64,000 nucleotides of DNA from Clostridium lentum (GTDB lineage: Bacteria; Bacillota; Clostridia; Clostridiales; Clostridiaceae): contig NZ_JACOOQ010000002.1 of the NCBI RefSeq assembly GCF_014287815.1, positions 136,330 to 200,329 on the forward strand. The letters run 5' to 3'. A program made the position numbers and the translations under genes. Below, in pieces: positions 53,174 through 62,673 of the stretch (positions are counted from its first letter, which is position 1; each line of letters opens with the position of its first letter). A model generated the notes under the pieces. That model had not been told where the DNA came from, did no database searches, and saw nothing but the letters and a program-made list of their open reading frames with translations.

Positions 53174-53878
53174 ATGTTAAAGCTCAGGAAGATAAAAAAG
53201 AGTTTTGGTAATCTTGATGTATTGAAGTCAATAGATTTAGATATTGATGAAAAAGAAATAGTTGTGTTGGTTGGACCTTCAGGAGGAGGAAAAACAACGC
53301 TTCTTAGAATAATAAATATGCTAGAAAGATGTCATAGTGGATATATTGAAGTAAATGGGAGAGTATTATGTAATGATGGCAGATACATAGATAAAAAATC
53401 TATGATGGAGATAAGTAAAGATGTAGGAATGGTATTTCAAAATTTTAATCTATTTCCTCATAAATCTGTCATTGAAAATATAATTGAAGGACCTATGAGG
53501 GTGCTTAAAAAAAGCAAGGAACAATCTAAAAGTGAAGCTCGAGAAATATTGAGTTTTTTAGGCTTAAGTGAAAAGGAGGATAGTTATCCTCATCAGTTAT
53601 CAGGTGGTCAAAAGCAAAGAGTAGCTATAGGTCGTGCTTTAGCTATGGAACCTAAGTTAATGTGTTTTGATGAACCTACTTCAGCACTAGATCCTGAGCT
53701 TACTGAGGAAGTAGCTAATGTAATCAAGATGTTACGTAAAAAAGGAATGACTATGCTGATAATAACTCATGATATGACCTTTGCAGAAAAAGTGGCCAGT
53801 AGAATAATTTCTATGGATAATGGAGAGATTGTTGAGAGGCATATATATAGAAGTAGTAAAGAGACTATTATAACATAG
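53174..53878 (+). CDS. Amino-acid ABC transporter ATP-binding protein (GlnQ family)
   Basis: A 234-residue ATPase. Walker A is GPSGGGKTTLL, the signature is LSGGQKQRVAIGRAL, Walker B is LMCFDEPTSALD and the switch His is in ITHDM. GGGGGAAGG precedes the ATG. It completes the importer operon; a terminator follows. Confidence 0.95.
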   Translation: MLKLRKIKKSFGNLDVLKSIDLDIDEKEIVVLVGPSGGGKTTLLRIINMLERCHSGYIEVNGRVLCNDGRYIDKKSMMEISKDVGMVFQNFNLFPHKSVIENIIEGPMRVLKKSKEQSKSEAREILSFLGLSEKEDSYPHQLSGGQKQRVAIGRALAMEPKLMCFDEPTSALDPELTEEVANVIKMLRKKGMTMLIITHDMTFAEKVASRIISMDNGEIVERHIYRSSKETIIT

Positions 53879-53918
53879 TTATTGTAACTGTAAGGTTGTA
53901 ATGATATAATTAAGTGGT

Positions 53919-53954
53919 GACAATGAAGTTTTTAGAAACTCATTGTCTTTTTTT
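53919..53954 (+). terminator. Terminator after amino-acid ABC operon
   Basis: GACAATGA pairs with TCATTGTC (plus inner GTTT/GAAAC), followed by T7. It sits 29 nt before the next gene, so it could also attenuate that gene. Confidence 0.75.
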
Positions 53955-53982
53955 GTAAGAATCTAATAAGGGGGAGTTTTGT

Positions 53983-55254
53983 ATGGATTTAAATACATAC
54001 AAAAAATATATTCAAATTTTGAATGAAGAATTGGTTCCAGCTATGGGATGCACTGAACCAATAGCAATAGCATATGCAGCAGCAAAGGCAAGAGATGTGC
54101 TTGGCACTTTCCCAGAGAGTGTTATAGTTAAATGTAGTGGAAATATGATAAAAAATGCTAGATGTGTTACAGTGCCAAATACAGGAGATTTAGTTGGTAT
54201 TGAAGCAAGTGCAATTATTGGAATTTTAGCAGGAAAATCTCATAGAAAACTGGAAGTAATTAATGAAGTAAGTGAAGAAGCAATCATAAAAACACATGAA
54301 CTTATACAATCAGATTATTGTAAAGTTGAGTTTTTAGATTCAGAGATAGAATTACATATAATAGTAGATGTTTTTAATAAAGAAGAAAGTGCATCGATAG
54401 AAATAAAACATGCCCATGATAATATTTCAAGTATTATAAAAGATGGAGAAGCAATCTTTAAATTAGAAGAGGATTCCAATAAATATCTAGGAGTTTTTAT
54501 AGATAGAAGAATTTTAAGTGTGGAGAAGATTTATGAATTTGCCAATACAATGAATATTGACGATGTTAAAGAACTATTAGATAATCAAATGAAGTATAAT
54601 ATTGATATAGCAGAAGAAGGATTGAAAGGTTCCTATGGAGTAGGGATTGGAAAAGTTATTTTAGAAGCTGGAAACTCATTAACAAACAAAGTAAAAGCTT
54701 ATACAGCAGCAGCTTCTGAAGCGAGAATGAGTGGATGCTCTTTACCTGTAATGACTAATTCAGGCAGTGGAAATTCCGGTATGACAATTTCAGTACCATT
54801 GATTATATATGCTAGAGAAAAAAATATTTCTAAAGAATTATTATATAGAGCTTTAGTGTTTGCGAATTTAATTAATATACATCAAAAAGCTGGAATTGGA
54901 AGACTTTCTGCATTTTGTGGAGCAGTAACATCAGGGTGTGCTAGTGGAGCAGGAATAACTTATTTAGAAGGTGGAAGTCTAGAACAGATAAATAAAACCA
55001 TTAACAACACTTTAGCCAATATTTCAGGAATTGTTTGTGATGGAGCAAAAGCTTCATGTGCAGCAAAGATTGCTACAAGTTTAGATGCTGCCATGATGTC
55101 GCATTCATTGGCTATGATAAATAGAGGTTATAGTGCTAATACTGGAATACTAAAAGAAGATATAGAAGGAACCATTAGCGCCATAGGGAGACTTGGAAAA
55201 ATTGGTATGAGAGAAACTGATAAAGAAATATTAGATATTATGCTTGAAGCATAA
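53983..55254 (+). CDS. L-cysteine desulfidase family protein (CyuA/UPF0597)
   Basis: A 423-residue cytoplasmic protein of the UPF0597/serine-dehydratase-alpha-like family. The N-terminus VPAMGCTEPIAIAYAAA, the motifs CSGNMIKNARCVTVPNTG, TNSGSGNSGM, and the later CGAVTSGCASGAGITY and CDGAKASCAAK contain the Cys set that holds a [4Fe-4S] cluster. Members such as CyuA and MJ1025 split cysteine into sulfide, ammonia and pyruvate. A preceding ABC importer suggests uptake and catabolism of cyst(e)ine. AAGGGGGAG precedes the ATG. Confidence 0.9.
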   Translation: MDLNTYKKYIQILNEELVPAMGCTEPIAIAYAAAKARDVLGTFPESVIVKCSGNMIKNARCVTVPNTGDLVGIEASAIIGILAGKSHRKLEVINEVSEEAIIKTHELIQSDYCKVEFLDSEIELHIIVDVFNKEESASIEIKHAHDNISSIIKDGEAIFKLEEDSNKYLGVFIDRRILSVEKIYEFANTMNIDDVKELLDNQMKYNIDIAEEGLKGSYGVGIGKVILEAGNSLTNKVKAYTAAASEARMSGCSLPVMTNSGSGNSGMTISVPLIIYAREKNISKELLYRALVFANLINIHQKAGIGRLSAFCGAVTSGCASGAGITYLEGGSLEQINKTINNTLANISGIVCDGAKASCAAKIATSLDAAMMSHSLAMINRGYSANTGILKEDIEGTISAIGRLGKIGMRETDKEILDIMLEA

Positions 55255-55290
55255 TATTAAAAGTTAATTAAGTTAAATTTATTAAAAAAA

Positions 55291-55333
55291 AGAAAAAATC
55301 TTATGTATCTGCACATACATAAGATTTTTTCTT
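55291..55333. terminator. Bidirectional terminator between cyuA-like gene and rpsD
   Basis: AAAAAATCTTATGTAT pairs with ATACATAAGATTTTTT with A run on the left and T run on the right. It can end both convergent transcripts. Confidence 0.88.
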
Positions 55334-55462
55334 TTATATTTGTATTCAACAGAAGGCTTAATCTATTGACATTAAGCAATCTTAAGGATAGATGCTTAAA
55401 GTTTTAATTGAAGTTAATTAATATATCTATATCAGATCTTAGGGAGAAAAGAATATTATATA

Positions 55463-56059
55463 TTAATTTTTTGAGTAATATTCCACAACTAAAACTTCAT
55501 TTATTTCTATTGGCACTTCATTTCTTTCAGGGTATCTTAACAGAGTACCAGAGAAATCAGCTTCGTTTTTACTTATGTATGGCAATACATTAAGTATGCT
55601 AGATTCGAAGTTTTCTTTAAACATAGGATTTTTTTGAGATTTCTCTCTTAGTTTAATTTCATCACCAACTGAAACATTGAAAGATGGAATATCTACTTTT
55701 TTACCATTAACTAAAATATGGCCATGCACTACCATTTGACGTGCTTGTCTTATTGAGTTAGCAAATCCTAATCTATATACTAAGTTGTCTAATCTGCATT
55801 CTAGAAGTTTAATTAATGCAAAACCAGTTAACTCTTTAGATTTAGAAGCTTTTTCAAAGTAATTAGCAAATTGTTTTTCCATTACTCCATAATATGCTCT
55901 AAGTCTTTGTTTTTCTAAAAGTTGTGTACCATAGTCTGAAAGTTTTTTATCATTTCTTGCAGAACCTTTCGCTGCTCTTTTCATTGCTTTTGGATGACCA
56001 CAAACATTTAATCCAAGTCTACGACATTGTTTAAATCTAGGTCCCATCATTTTTGCCAT
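55463..56059 (-). CDS. rpsD: Secondary 30S ribosomal protein S4, zinc-motif-free paralogue
   Basis: A 198-residue S4. The S4 RNA-binding domain ([20 protein letters not shown] and [18 protein letters not shown]) and the C-terminal [15 protein letters not shown] are intact. The N-terminus has single Cys at residues 12 and 20, not the CxxC-C-x4-C zinc knuckle of the main clostridial S4. It stands alone, not in the alpha operon with rpoA, so it is probably the second copy. Its promoter abuts a Fur/Zur-type box. GGAGATGA precedes the ATG. Confidence 0.93.
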   Translation of the reverse strand: MAKMMGPRFKQCRRLGLNVCGHPKAMKRAAKGSARNDKKLSDYGTQLLEKQRLRAYYGVMEKQFANYFEKASKSKELTGFALIKLLECRLDNLVYRLGFANSIRQARQMVVHGHILVNGKKVDIPSFNVSVGDEIKLREKSQKNPMFKENFESSILNVLPYISKNEADFSGTLLRYPERNEVPIEINEVLVVEYYSKN

Positions 56060-56108
56060 AAAATCATCTCCTTAAATCATTTGCCGCGATAATTTAAGCC
56101 TCACATAT

Positions 56109-56152
56109 AATATAGCATAGTTAAGGATGAATGTAAATGAAAATCATTATCA
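56109..56152 (-). promoter_or_regulatory. Promoter of secondary rpsD with adjacent Fur/Zur-type box
   Basis: Read on the minus strand: TGATAATGATTTTCA (56152-56138) matches the 7-1-7 Fur-family consensus TGATAATnATTATCA at 13 of 14 arm positions. It is followed at once by TTTACA (-35, 56137-56132), 17 nt, and TATATT (-10, 56114-56109). Binding would block RNA polymerase. The remaining upstream region to 56361 shows nothing more I can name. Confidence 0.75.
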
Positions 56153-56361
56153 TTTATAAAGATATTATAAATTTTCACTTTTGTATTATTTAATTCAGAA
56201 ATTATTTTGTAAAAAAAGGTGAAATTATTATATAATTTATTATATAAATGAATTTATAGAAGGTTAAAGGTGATATATACAAATTAGCAGTAGGTGAAAG
56301 TTTTAAAGTTGCATATTTAGTAATAGTAGAATAAATAATTAAAGTATAAGGGGAGAATGGT

Positions 56362-56988
56362 ATGAAGATAGATAGTATTATTTTTGATTTAGATGGGACT
56401 TTATGGGACTCTACAGAAGGAGTGTCAAAAACATGGAGTCTTGTTTTAAATAAATATGATTATGAGAGAAAAGAGGTTACTGTTGAGGATTTACACAGTT
56501 GTATGGGTAAGCAGCTTGATGAAATAGGTAAAATTCTTTTTCCTAAGTTAAGCAGTGAAGTAAGAAAAAATTTAATGAATGAATGTTGTACTTTAGAAAA
56601 TGAATATCTAGGGGAGCATGGAGGAGTGCTTTATGCTAAGGTTGAAGAAACACTAAAAGAACTTTCTAAAAAATACAAATTGTTTGTTGTAAGCAATTGT
56701 CAAGATGGATATATAGAATGTTTTTTTAAAGCTCATAAATTAGATAAGTATTTTACTGATTATGAATGTCCAGGAAGAACAGGACTTTCTAAAGGAGAGA
56801 ATAATAAGTTAGTTATTGAAAGAAATAATTTAAAAAAACCAGTATATGTAGGAGATACTGAAGGAGATGCTGAATCAGCAAGAGTAGCAGGTATTCCTTT
56901 TGTTTTTGCTAAATATGGTTTTGGATCTGTAGAAAAATATCAATATGAAATTGATAGCTTTCAAGATTTATTAACTATAAAGTGGTAA
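56362..56988 (+). CDS. HAD-superfamily hydrolase (phosphoglycolate-phosphatase-like)
   Basis: A 208-residue phosphatase. Motif I is FDLDGTLWDS, the nucleophile Asp being residue about 9. The C1 cap is helical. Motif II VVSNCQ and motif IV VYVGDTEGDAESARVAG are clear. The substrate is probably a small phosphomonoester. AGGGGAG precedes the ATG. It is monocistronic with a terminator at 57065. Confidence 0.9.
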   Translation: MKIDSIIFDLDGTLWDSTEGVSKTWSLVLNKYDYERKEVTVEDLHSCMGKQLDEIGKILFPKLSSEVRKNLMNECCTLENEYLGEHGGVLYAKVEETLKELSKKYKLFVVSNCQDGYIECFFKAHKLDKYFTDYECPGRTGLSKGENNKLVIERNNLKKPVYVGDTEGDAESARVAGIPFVFAKYGFGSVEKYQYEIDSFQDLLTIKW

Positions 56989-57064
56989 TTTTATTAATTA
57001 ATATAAAATATATAAATATGTTCAATTTAACAATTATTTAAGATATAGGTTATTGTTTAAAATG

Positions 57065-57113
57065 AAAAAATAACAGTAGATAATATTAATCTTAGGCTAC
57101 TGTTATTTTTTTA
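57065..57113. terminator. Bidirectional terminator between HAD gene and GntP permease
   Basis: AAAAAATAACAGTAG pairs with CTACTGTTATTTTTT. It has A and T runs on both sides, so it serves both convergent genes. Confidence 0.88.
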
Positions 57114-57147
57114 TCTTTATAATCTTTGATTTTTAAAAATTAATTTT

Positions 57148-58527
57148 TTATGTAGTATATTGCAGTGAGGTTATTAATACTATTATAGCAGTAGTGAAAA
57201 TAGGTATTAATACAGATGTTACAAAAATATCTTTGTAGCTTTCTTTGTGAGTAAGACTGCATATTGCTAAAGTAGTAATAACTGCACCGTTATGGGGCAG
57301 TGTATCTAATCCACCAGATGATAGAGAAGCTATTCTATGAAGAATTTCTGGAGAGATAGATAATGCATCACTCATTTGAATAAAGGTTGGTGCTAGAGCA
57401 TTTAAGCTTATGCCAAGTCCACCAGAAGCAGAAGCAGTAAGCCCGCAAATTACATTAACAGAAATAGCTTCAGAAATAATTGGATTACTAGATACATTCA
57501 TGATGGTATTTTGTATAGTTAGAAAAATCGGTAGAGATTTAATTATACTTCCATAGCCAACAATAGCACTGGAGTTAAGCAGTGGTAAAAAGGAATTTTT
57601 AACACCTATATTTAATATATCATTTAAATTAGGTAGTTTCTTAAAGTTTAGAGCTAAAATAAATATAATGGCAATAACTATGGATATTATAACACTCCAA
57701 GTACCAGAAACATTATCTAAAGAAACTCCATATTTTTCTAAGTAACTTCCATCTATATTAGGATAATAAATTTTGGATAAAGTAAAGTTTGAAATAAAAA
57801 TTATTAAAATAGGAAGTACAGAAATAAATATACAAGGAAGACTTTCATTTTCTATTTCTTCTAATTTAAATTTATGTTTTCCATATCCTTCACCAAAACT
57901 TCTAGCTTTTTTTAATCGGTAGTTAAGCCATAATAAACCTAAGGAAAGCATTGTGATGCTAGCTATAATTCCAATAAATGGCGCAGCAAATGTGTCAGTT
58001 CCAAAATAGCTCATAGGAATTACATTTTGTATTTCAGGGGAACCAGGCATTGCAGTCATGGTAAAGGTAAAGGCACCTAATGCGATAGTTCCTGGAATAA
58101 GCCTTTTAGGAATATCTGCTTCCTTAAATAATATATTGGCTAGAGGGTATAGAATAAATGCAACAACAAATAAAGAAACTCCTCCATAAGTAAGAAATGC
58201 ACCAGATAAGACTACAGCAAGTATTGCTTTATCTTTTCCAAGCTTATTGGTAATGAATGATGCAATAGATTTACCGTAATTAGCTTCTTCCATAAGCTTA
58301 GCAAAGATTGCACCTGTAAGAAATAGAGGGAAGTAGTTTTTAACGAATCCTGCAAATCCACTCATATATATTTCTGTATAATTAACCATTAAGTGGCTAT
58401 TAAGTCCAAAAGTTAAAAGTAGGGTAAGTAGCCCGATAATTGGTGCCGTAATAATTGTTGAATATCCCTTATAAGCTAAATACATGATTAGAGATAGGGA
58501 AATTATCAATGCTATTATATTAATCAT
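57148..58527 (-). CDS. GntP-family permease (organic acid)
   Basis: A 459-residue membrane protein with about 12 hydrophobic segments. Family motifs include FKNYFPLFLTGAIFAKLM-like (FVKNYFPLFLTGAIFAKL), FLTYGGVSLFVVAFILYP, FTMTAMPGSPEIQN and GLDTLPHNGAVITTL. GntP proteins import gluconate, D-serine, hydroxybutyrate or other acids by proton symport; the substrate here is not fixed. It is followed on the same strand upstream by a C26 amidohydrolase gene, separated by a terminator. Confidence 0.88.
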   Translation of the reverse strand: MINIIALIISLSLIMYLAYKGYSTIITAPIIGLLTLLLTFGLNSHLMVNYTEIYMSGFAGFVKNYFPLFLTGAIFAKLMEEANYGKSIASFITNKLGKDKAILAVVLSGAFLTYGGVSLFVVAFILYPLANILFKEADIPKRLIPGTIALGAFTFTMTAMPGSPEIQNVIPMSYFGTDTFAAPFIGIIASITMLSLGLLWLNYRLKKARSFGEGYGKHKFKLEEIENESLPCIFISVLPILIIFISNFTLSKIYYPNIDGSYLEKYGVSLDNVSGTWSVIISIVIAIIFILALNFKKLPNLNDILNIGVKNSFLPLLNSSAIVGYGSIIKSLPIFLTIQNTIMNVSSNPIISEAISVNVICGLTASASGGLGISLNALAPTFIQMSDALSISPEILHRIASLSSGGLDTLPHNGAVITTLAICSLTHKESYKDIFVTSVLIPIFTTAIIVLITSLQYTT

Positions 58528-58627
58528 AAAAAAATTTCCTTTCTTAAATGTAGTAATTAATGTTACTCTTTAATAACATTAATAGTTTAACCAATTCTTA
58601 TAATTATGTGTGTAATAAAGTCACAAT

Positions 58628-58659
58628 AAAAAAACTAAAGCAAAAATGCTTCAGTTTTT
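58628..58659 (-). terminator. Terminator after C26 peptidase gene
   Basis: On the minus strand AAAAACTGAAGC pairs with GCTTTAGTTTTT, followed by T. It overlaps the stop codon of the amidohydrolase gene. Confidence 0.82.
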
Positions 58660-59364
58660 AAGAGAAGTTGATATTAGTTTAGAAAATAAAGGCAACATTT
58701 TATTATTATTTATAAGCATCATTTCTGGATGCCATTGAATACCTATACCGAATGTATAGTTATTAAGTTCTATAGCTTCAATAATATTATCAGGAGCAAT
58801 AGCAGAAATGCTTAAATTATCACCTAGTTGGTTAATGCATTGATGATGAAAGCTATTAACATAGAGACTTTCACCAAATAAATTATAAAGTAGTGAATCA
58901 GTTTTAATATTAATTGGATGGATAAATTCATATCTTGCAGATTTCTGGTAGTGCTGTATTGTATTGTTAGGGACTTCGCTAAAATCTTGATATAAAGTTC
59001 CTCCACAAGCTACATTAAGAATTTGAATTCCTCGACAGATTGCCAAGAAAGGTTTTTTAGAGCTAATAATATTTTGCATTAGTGAAAGCTGAAATAAATC
59101 AAGCTTACTATTAAATTCGCCAAGCTCCTTATGAGGATTTTTTTTATAAAAATATGGATTAATATCAATACCACCAGTAAATAAGAATCCATCGCACAAA
59201 TCTATATATGAATCTATATTTTCTAAGTTTGAAGTGATTGGGATTATCAGTGGAAGTCCAGCAGCTTTTTCTATAGCATTTACATAATCAGAACTTACAC
59301 TGATTTTGCTTATCTTATTATCTAAAAATAAAGTTGAAACTATACCAATTTTACTTTTCTTCAC
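58651..59364 (-). CDS. Gamma-glutamyl-gamma-aminobutyrate hydrolase-like (peptidase C26)
   Basis: A 237-residue class-I glutamine-amidotransferase-type hydrolase. The nucleophile Cys is in FLAICRGIQILNVACGG (near residue 111). The catalytic His and Glu are in FGIGIQWHPEM (near 213). Segments GFLFTGGIDINPYFY and NSFHHQ are typical of PuuD-like enzymes that split gamma-glutamyl amides. The physiological substrate is unknown. It lies upstream of the GntP permease on the same strand. Confidence 0.9.
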   Translation of the reverse strand: MKKSKIGIVSTLFLDNKISKISVSSDYVNAIEKAAGLPLIIPITSNLENIDSYIDLCDGFLFTGGIDINPYFYKKNPHKELGEFNSKLDLFQLSLMQNIISSKKPFLAICRGIQILNVACGGTLYQDFSEVPNNTIQHYQKSARYEFIHPINIKTDSLLYNLFGESLYVNSFHHQCINQLGDNLSISAIAPDNIIEAIELNNYTFGIGIQWHPEMMLINNNKMLPLFSKLISTSLKN

Positions 59365-59531
59365 TGTATATCAATCCTTTCATCCAATAATGGAATAGAA
59401 TATAGCATGATACATAATATGATGATATTAGATAAAAATACACTTGTAATTTTAAATTTATCTAAATTAAAAAAGAAAGTACTATATAAATGTTGTATAA
59501 TAATTAATATTATTGAACAAGGAGGTAAATC

Positions 59532-59780
59532 GTGAGAGATATAAGTAATTCAAAAGGAAAAATTTTTAGACATTTTAAGGGGGATTTATATTTAGTTGAA
59601 GACTTTGTAACTCATTCAGAAACACAAGAAAAGATGGTTCTCTATAGAGCACTTTATGGAAGTTGTGGATTATTTGTAAGACCATATGATATGTTCTTAG
59701 AAGAAGTACCAGCAGAAAAAGAAAATCCTACAGGTCAAAAATATAGATTTGAAGAATACGTAGTTAAAAGCGTAAAATAG
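59532..59780 (+). CDS. DUF1653 family protein
   Basis: An 82-residue soluble protein. The pattern IFRHFKGDLYLVEDFVTHSE, then VLYRALYGSCGLFVRPYDMF and RFEEY matches DUF1653, a short beta-rich domain of unknown function. It has a GTG start with GGAGG upstream. It has its own terminator at 59796. Confidence 0.9.
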   Translation: MRDISNSKGKIFRHFKGDLYLVEDFVTHSETQEKMVLYRALYGSCGLFVRPYDMFLEEVPAEKENPTGQKYRFEEYVVKSVK

Positions 59781-59795
59781 TTATGTTAAATAATA

Positions 59796-59831
59796 AATAG
59801 AGTAACTTCTTTTGAAGTTCCTCTATTCATT
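59796..59831 (+). terminator. Terminator after DUF1653 gene
   Basis: AATAGAGTAACTTC pairs with GAAGTTCCTCTATT with one mismatch, then a T-rich tail. It faces the convergent Cof-type phosphatase gene. Confidence 0.72.
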
Positions 59832-59874
59832 ATTTTTAAGAAAGTATTCAAATACTTTCCAACATAATTATTCA

Positions 59875-60657
59875 TTAAAGAACGTAGTTCTTAATGGCTT
59901 GTACTACACCATTTTCGTCATTGCTTTTAGCCATAAATCTGGCTACTTTTTTTAGAGTATCATGAGCATTAGCCATGGCATAGCTGTAGTAAGCACTTTC
60001 CATCATTTCAAGGTCATTTAAATAATCACCAAAAACCATGGTTTCTTTATAATCAATATTTAAAAGTTCTTGTATTTCATTTATAGCCATACCTTTATTT
60101 ATACCTTTAGCGACCATATCAAGCCAAATTTTACCTGAAACAGTTACTTGAACTTTATCTCTATAGTCATTAAAATATTTATTACTATTATTTTCAGCAC
60201 CATCAAAATCACAAATTGTTACTTTTAAAATATCATCATCAACTACTGTTAAGTCCTCTACTATTTTATATCGTTCATAATATTTAGCAGTTTGCTTTAC
60301 TAGCCTTTCATCATGGCTTTCAATATAAGCTGAAGTTTTCCCACATAATATAACATAAGAATTAGGAATTGTTCTACCGATTTTAATTAATTCTTTAGCA
60401 ATATTTTTTTTAAGGGAATTAACAATAATCTCTTTACCTTTATATACCACAAATGTTCCATTTTCAGCAATAAACATCATATCATCTTTTATATCTTTGA
60501 ATCTTTCTAGAAGATTATAATATTGTCTTCCACTGGCTGCAGCAAAAATAATATCCTTTTCTTTTAGTGATTGAAACATTGGATAGAAATCTGCATGTAT
60601 TTCATTATTAGAATTTAATAAAGTACCATCCATATCTGTTGCAATAAATTTAATCAT
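59875..60657 (-). CDS. Cof-type HAD-IIB hydrolase
   Basis: A 260-residue phosphatase. Motif I is FIATDMDGTLLNS, motif II is FAAASGRQ, and the C-terminal motif is TMVFGDYLNDLEMMESAYYS followed by AMANAHDTLKKVA. The C2B cap lies in between. Such enzymes act on sugar phosphates or flavin/pyridoxal phosphates. I chose the ATG at 60657, preceded by GAGGGTG, over one three codons earlier. Confidence 0.93.
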   Translation of the reverse strand: MIKFIATDMDGTLLNSNNEIHADFYPMFQSLKEKDIIFAAASGRQYYNLLERFKDIKDDMMFIAENGTFVVYKGKEIIVNSLKKNIAKELIKIGRTIPNSYVILCGKTSAYIESHDERLVKQTAKYYERYKIVEDLTVVDDDILKVTICDFDGAENNSNKYFNDYRDKVQVTVSGKIWLDMVAKGINKGMAINEIQELLNIDYKETMVFGDYLNDLEMMESAYYSYAMANAHDTLKKVARFMAKSNDENGVVQAIKNYVL

Positions 60658-60803
60658 AAAAATCACCCTCTGTAAATACTGTTTATTATCAGTTATTGTT
60701 ATTTAGTTTTATTTGTTATCATTTTATCATAAAATTAAGTATTAATCAATTTGTTGATTTGCGAATATAGTAAAATATAGAGTATTGCTAAAGGAAATAA
60801 AAC

Positions 60804-61514
60804 ATGTTGATAAAAGGGGATTTTCATATGCATTCAACTTGTTCAGATGGGAATTTGAGTCCAGCTGAGTTGGTGAGATATGCTAAGAAGAGAAAGGTTG
60901 ATATAATAGCGCTTACAGACCATAACAGCTGTGATGGTTTATATGAGGCAATAAGTGAAGGGAAAAGAAGTGGTATAGTAGTTATTCCAGCAGTAGAATT
61001 GTCTACGAAATATAAAGAAAATAGAGTTCATATATTAGGATATTTTAAAGATGATAGTTATAATAATGAGCTTTTTAAAGAGGTATTAAGGAAGATAAAA
61101 GGAGATAAGATAGGTGATTTAAGGAGTATATTTGGTAGTAAGATAAATTTTAATGGATACAAAAAGAAGTTATACGTAGAAAGTGGAATCCAGTTATTGA
61201 GATTTTTTGGTGCAACAGTTGTACTTGCCCATCCAGTATTATTAAGTAGGGAATGCTTTTTTAATATAGAAAATATGGATTTTGATGGCATTGAAGCACG
61301 TTACTTTTTAAATAATGAGCAGGATACAGAGTTTTATATTAAATTTGCCAAAGAAAAAGGATTATATTATACAGCAGGATCAGATTTTCATACAAGAATT
61401 GAGGAATACAGAATTCATGGACTTATAGGTGATGTTTTTTTAAATGCAGAAGAAATTGAAGATTTTCTAGCACAGTCAGGACTTGATATTTGGGTTGAAG
61501 AATTTTTTCTGTAG
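60804..61514 (+). CDS. PHP-domain metal-dependent phosphoesterase
   Basis: A 236-residue protein. The PHP metal-binding motifs are GDFHMHSTCSDG, ALTDHNSCDG, PAVELST and, near the C-terminus, AGSDFHT. Relatives hydrolyse phosphoadenosine phosphate or 5'-nucleotide phosphoesters (RnaseAM/YciV type). A VVLAHPVLLS segment provides another His. AAAGGAAA gives a weak ribosome site. Confidence 0.9.
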   Translation: MLIKGDFHMHSTCSDGNLSPAELVRYAKKRKVDIIALTDHNSCDGLYEAISEGKRSGIVVIPAVELSTKYKENRVHILGYFKDDSYNNELFKEVLRKIKGDKIGDLRSIFGSKINFNGYKKKLYVESGIQLLRFFGATVVLAHPVLLSRECFFNIENMDFDGIEARYFLNNEQDTEFYIKFAKEKGLYYTAGSDFHTRIEEYRIHGLIGDVFLNAEEIEDFLAQSGLDIWVEEFFL

Positions 61515-61581
61515 ATAATGAAAAAATTCAAGTTATGGTACATTATATAATTAATTGAATATAATATTGAGATTCTTCGGT

Positions 61582-61616
61582 AAAAGAAGTACCTATTTAT
61601 GTAGGTGCTTCCTTTA
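61582..61616 (+). terminator. Terminator in the gap after the PHP gene
   Basis: GAAGTACCTA pairs with TAGGTGCTTC (one G-U), then TCCTTTAT. The rest of 61515-61816 shows AT-rich upstream sequence and no gene I can support. Confidence 0.62.
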
Positions 61617-61816
61617 TAAATGTGTAAAGCATAGGCAACAACTTAGATGATATAAATTACTCAATACCCATAAAGAATAATGGAGAATAGAAAATAATCT
61701 AATAATGGAAATAAAATTCGCAAATTAATTCTTTAACGGTATAATTGACACAATGTGATATTTAATGTTATCTTAAGGTAAACTAAAAGAAGAAATATTT
61801 TTTAGGGGGAGTTTGA

Positions 61817-62602
61817 GTGAAGAAAAAAACAAAAGAAACTATTTTAATTGGTACAGGCCTTGTGACATTATCTTTAATTTTACATTATGTACATTATTTA
61901 ATATTTAAAGATGCTCATCATACTATGATTTTTTTAGTTGCAGATATTGCTTTTATACCAATGGATGTGTTTTTTACTAGCTTAATATTGGATAGATTCC
62001 TAGAAAAAAGAGAAAAAGATCACTTACTAGGAAAGTTAAATATGCTGATAGGAGTATTTTATACTGAAGTAGGTACAAAACTTTTGCTTAATATAGCAGA
62101 AGGGGATAATGATAGGGGGTTTTTAAGTGGAGCGTCAATAACCAATGATACATGGAAGAAAAAGCCATTTGAAAAACTTCATAATAGAATTTTAAAACAT
62201 GATTACAATGTAGATATTAATAAAGTATCTTTACAAAATATTAAAAATAATTTAGATGAAAATAAGGAATTACTTATTTCATTAATAGCTAATGAAAATC
62301 TTATAGAACATGAAACATTTACAGAAATGCTTATGTCTATTATTCATTTAAGAGAGGAGCTTAACACAAGATTAAGTGTAGATATGCAAGAATATGAGAT
62401 TAAGCATATAGAAAAAGATATTATGTTGGCATATAAATATCTGACAATAGAATGGGCAGAATATATGAAATATTTAAGTGAAGAATATCCAGCATTATAT
62501 TGTAAAGCCCTTATAAATAATCCATTTGATACAAGAAGTAAAAGTGAAAAAGATAAGTGTTATTTAAAAGAATATAAAAAACAGTATAGAGATAATTTAT
62601 AA
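61817..62602 (+). CDS. Hypothetical membrane protein with cytoplasmic helical domain
   Basis: A 261-residue protein. Residues about 7-28 and 38-60 are transmembrane helices (ILIGTGLVTLSLILHYVHYL and MIFLVADIAFIPMDVFFTSL). The remaining 200 residues are soluble and helical with several Asn/Glu/Lys-rich helices (LEKREKDHLLGKLNMLIG onward). I do not recognise a family. AGGGGGAG precedes the GTG/ATG start region. It is followed by cbiK after 71 nt. Confidence 0.8.
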   Translation: MKKKTKETILIGTGLVTLSLILHYVHYLIFKDAHHTMIFLVADIAFIPMDVFFTSLILDRFLEKREKDHLLGKLNMLIGVFYTEVGTKLLLNIAEGDNDRGFLSGASITNDTWKKKPFEKLHNRILKHDYNVDINKVSLQNIKNNLDENKELLISLIANENLIEHETFTEMLMSIIHLREELNTRLSVDMQEYEIKHIEKDIMLAYKYLTIEWAEYMKYLSEEYPALYCKALINNPFDTRSKSEKDKCYLKEYKKQYRDNL

Positions 62603-62673
62603 GAAGAATATAAAGATTTATTTTCATGATATTTTTCTTTAAAAAATAAAATAGTAAGAAAGAAGTAGGACAA

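Noticed and set aside
55408..55593. Small plus-strand ORF of 61 residues
   Set aside because: It overlaps the 3' end of rpsD in antisense, with no ribosome site and no motif.
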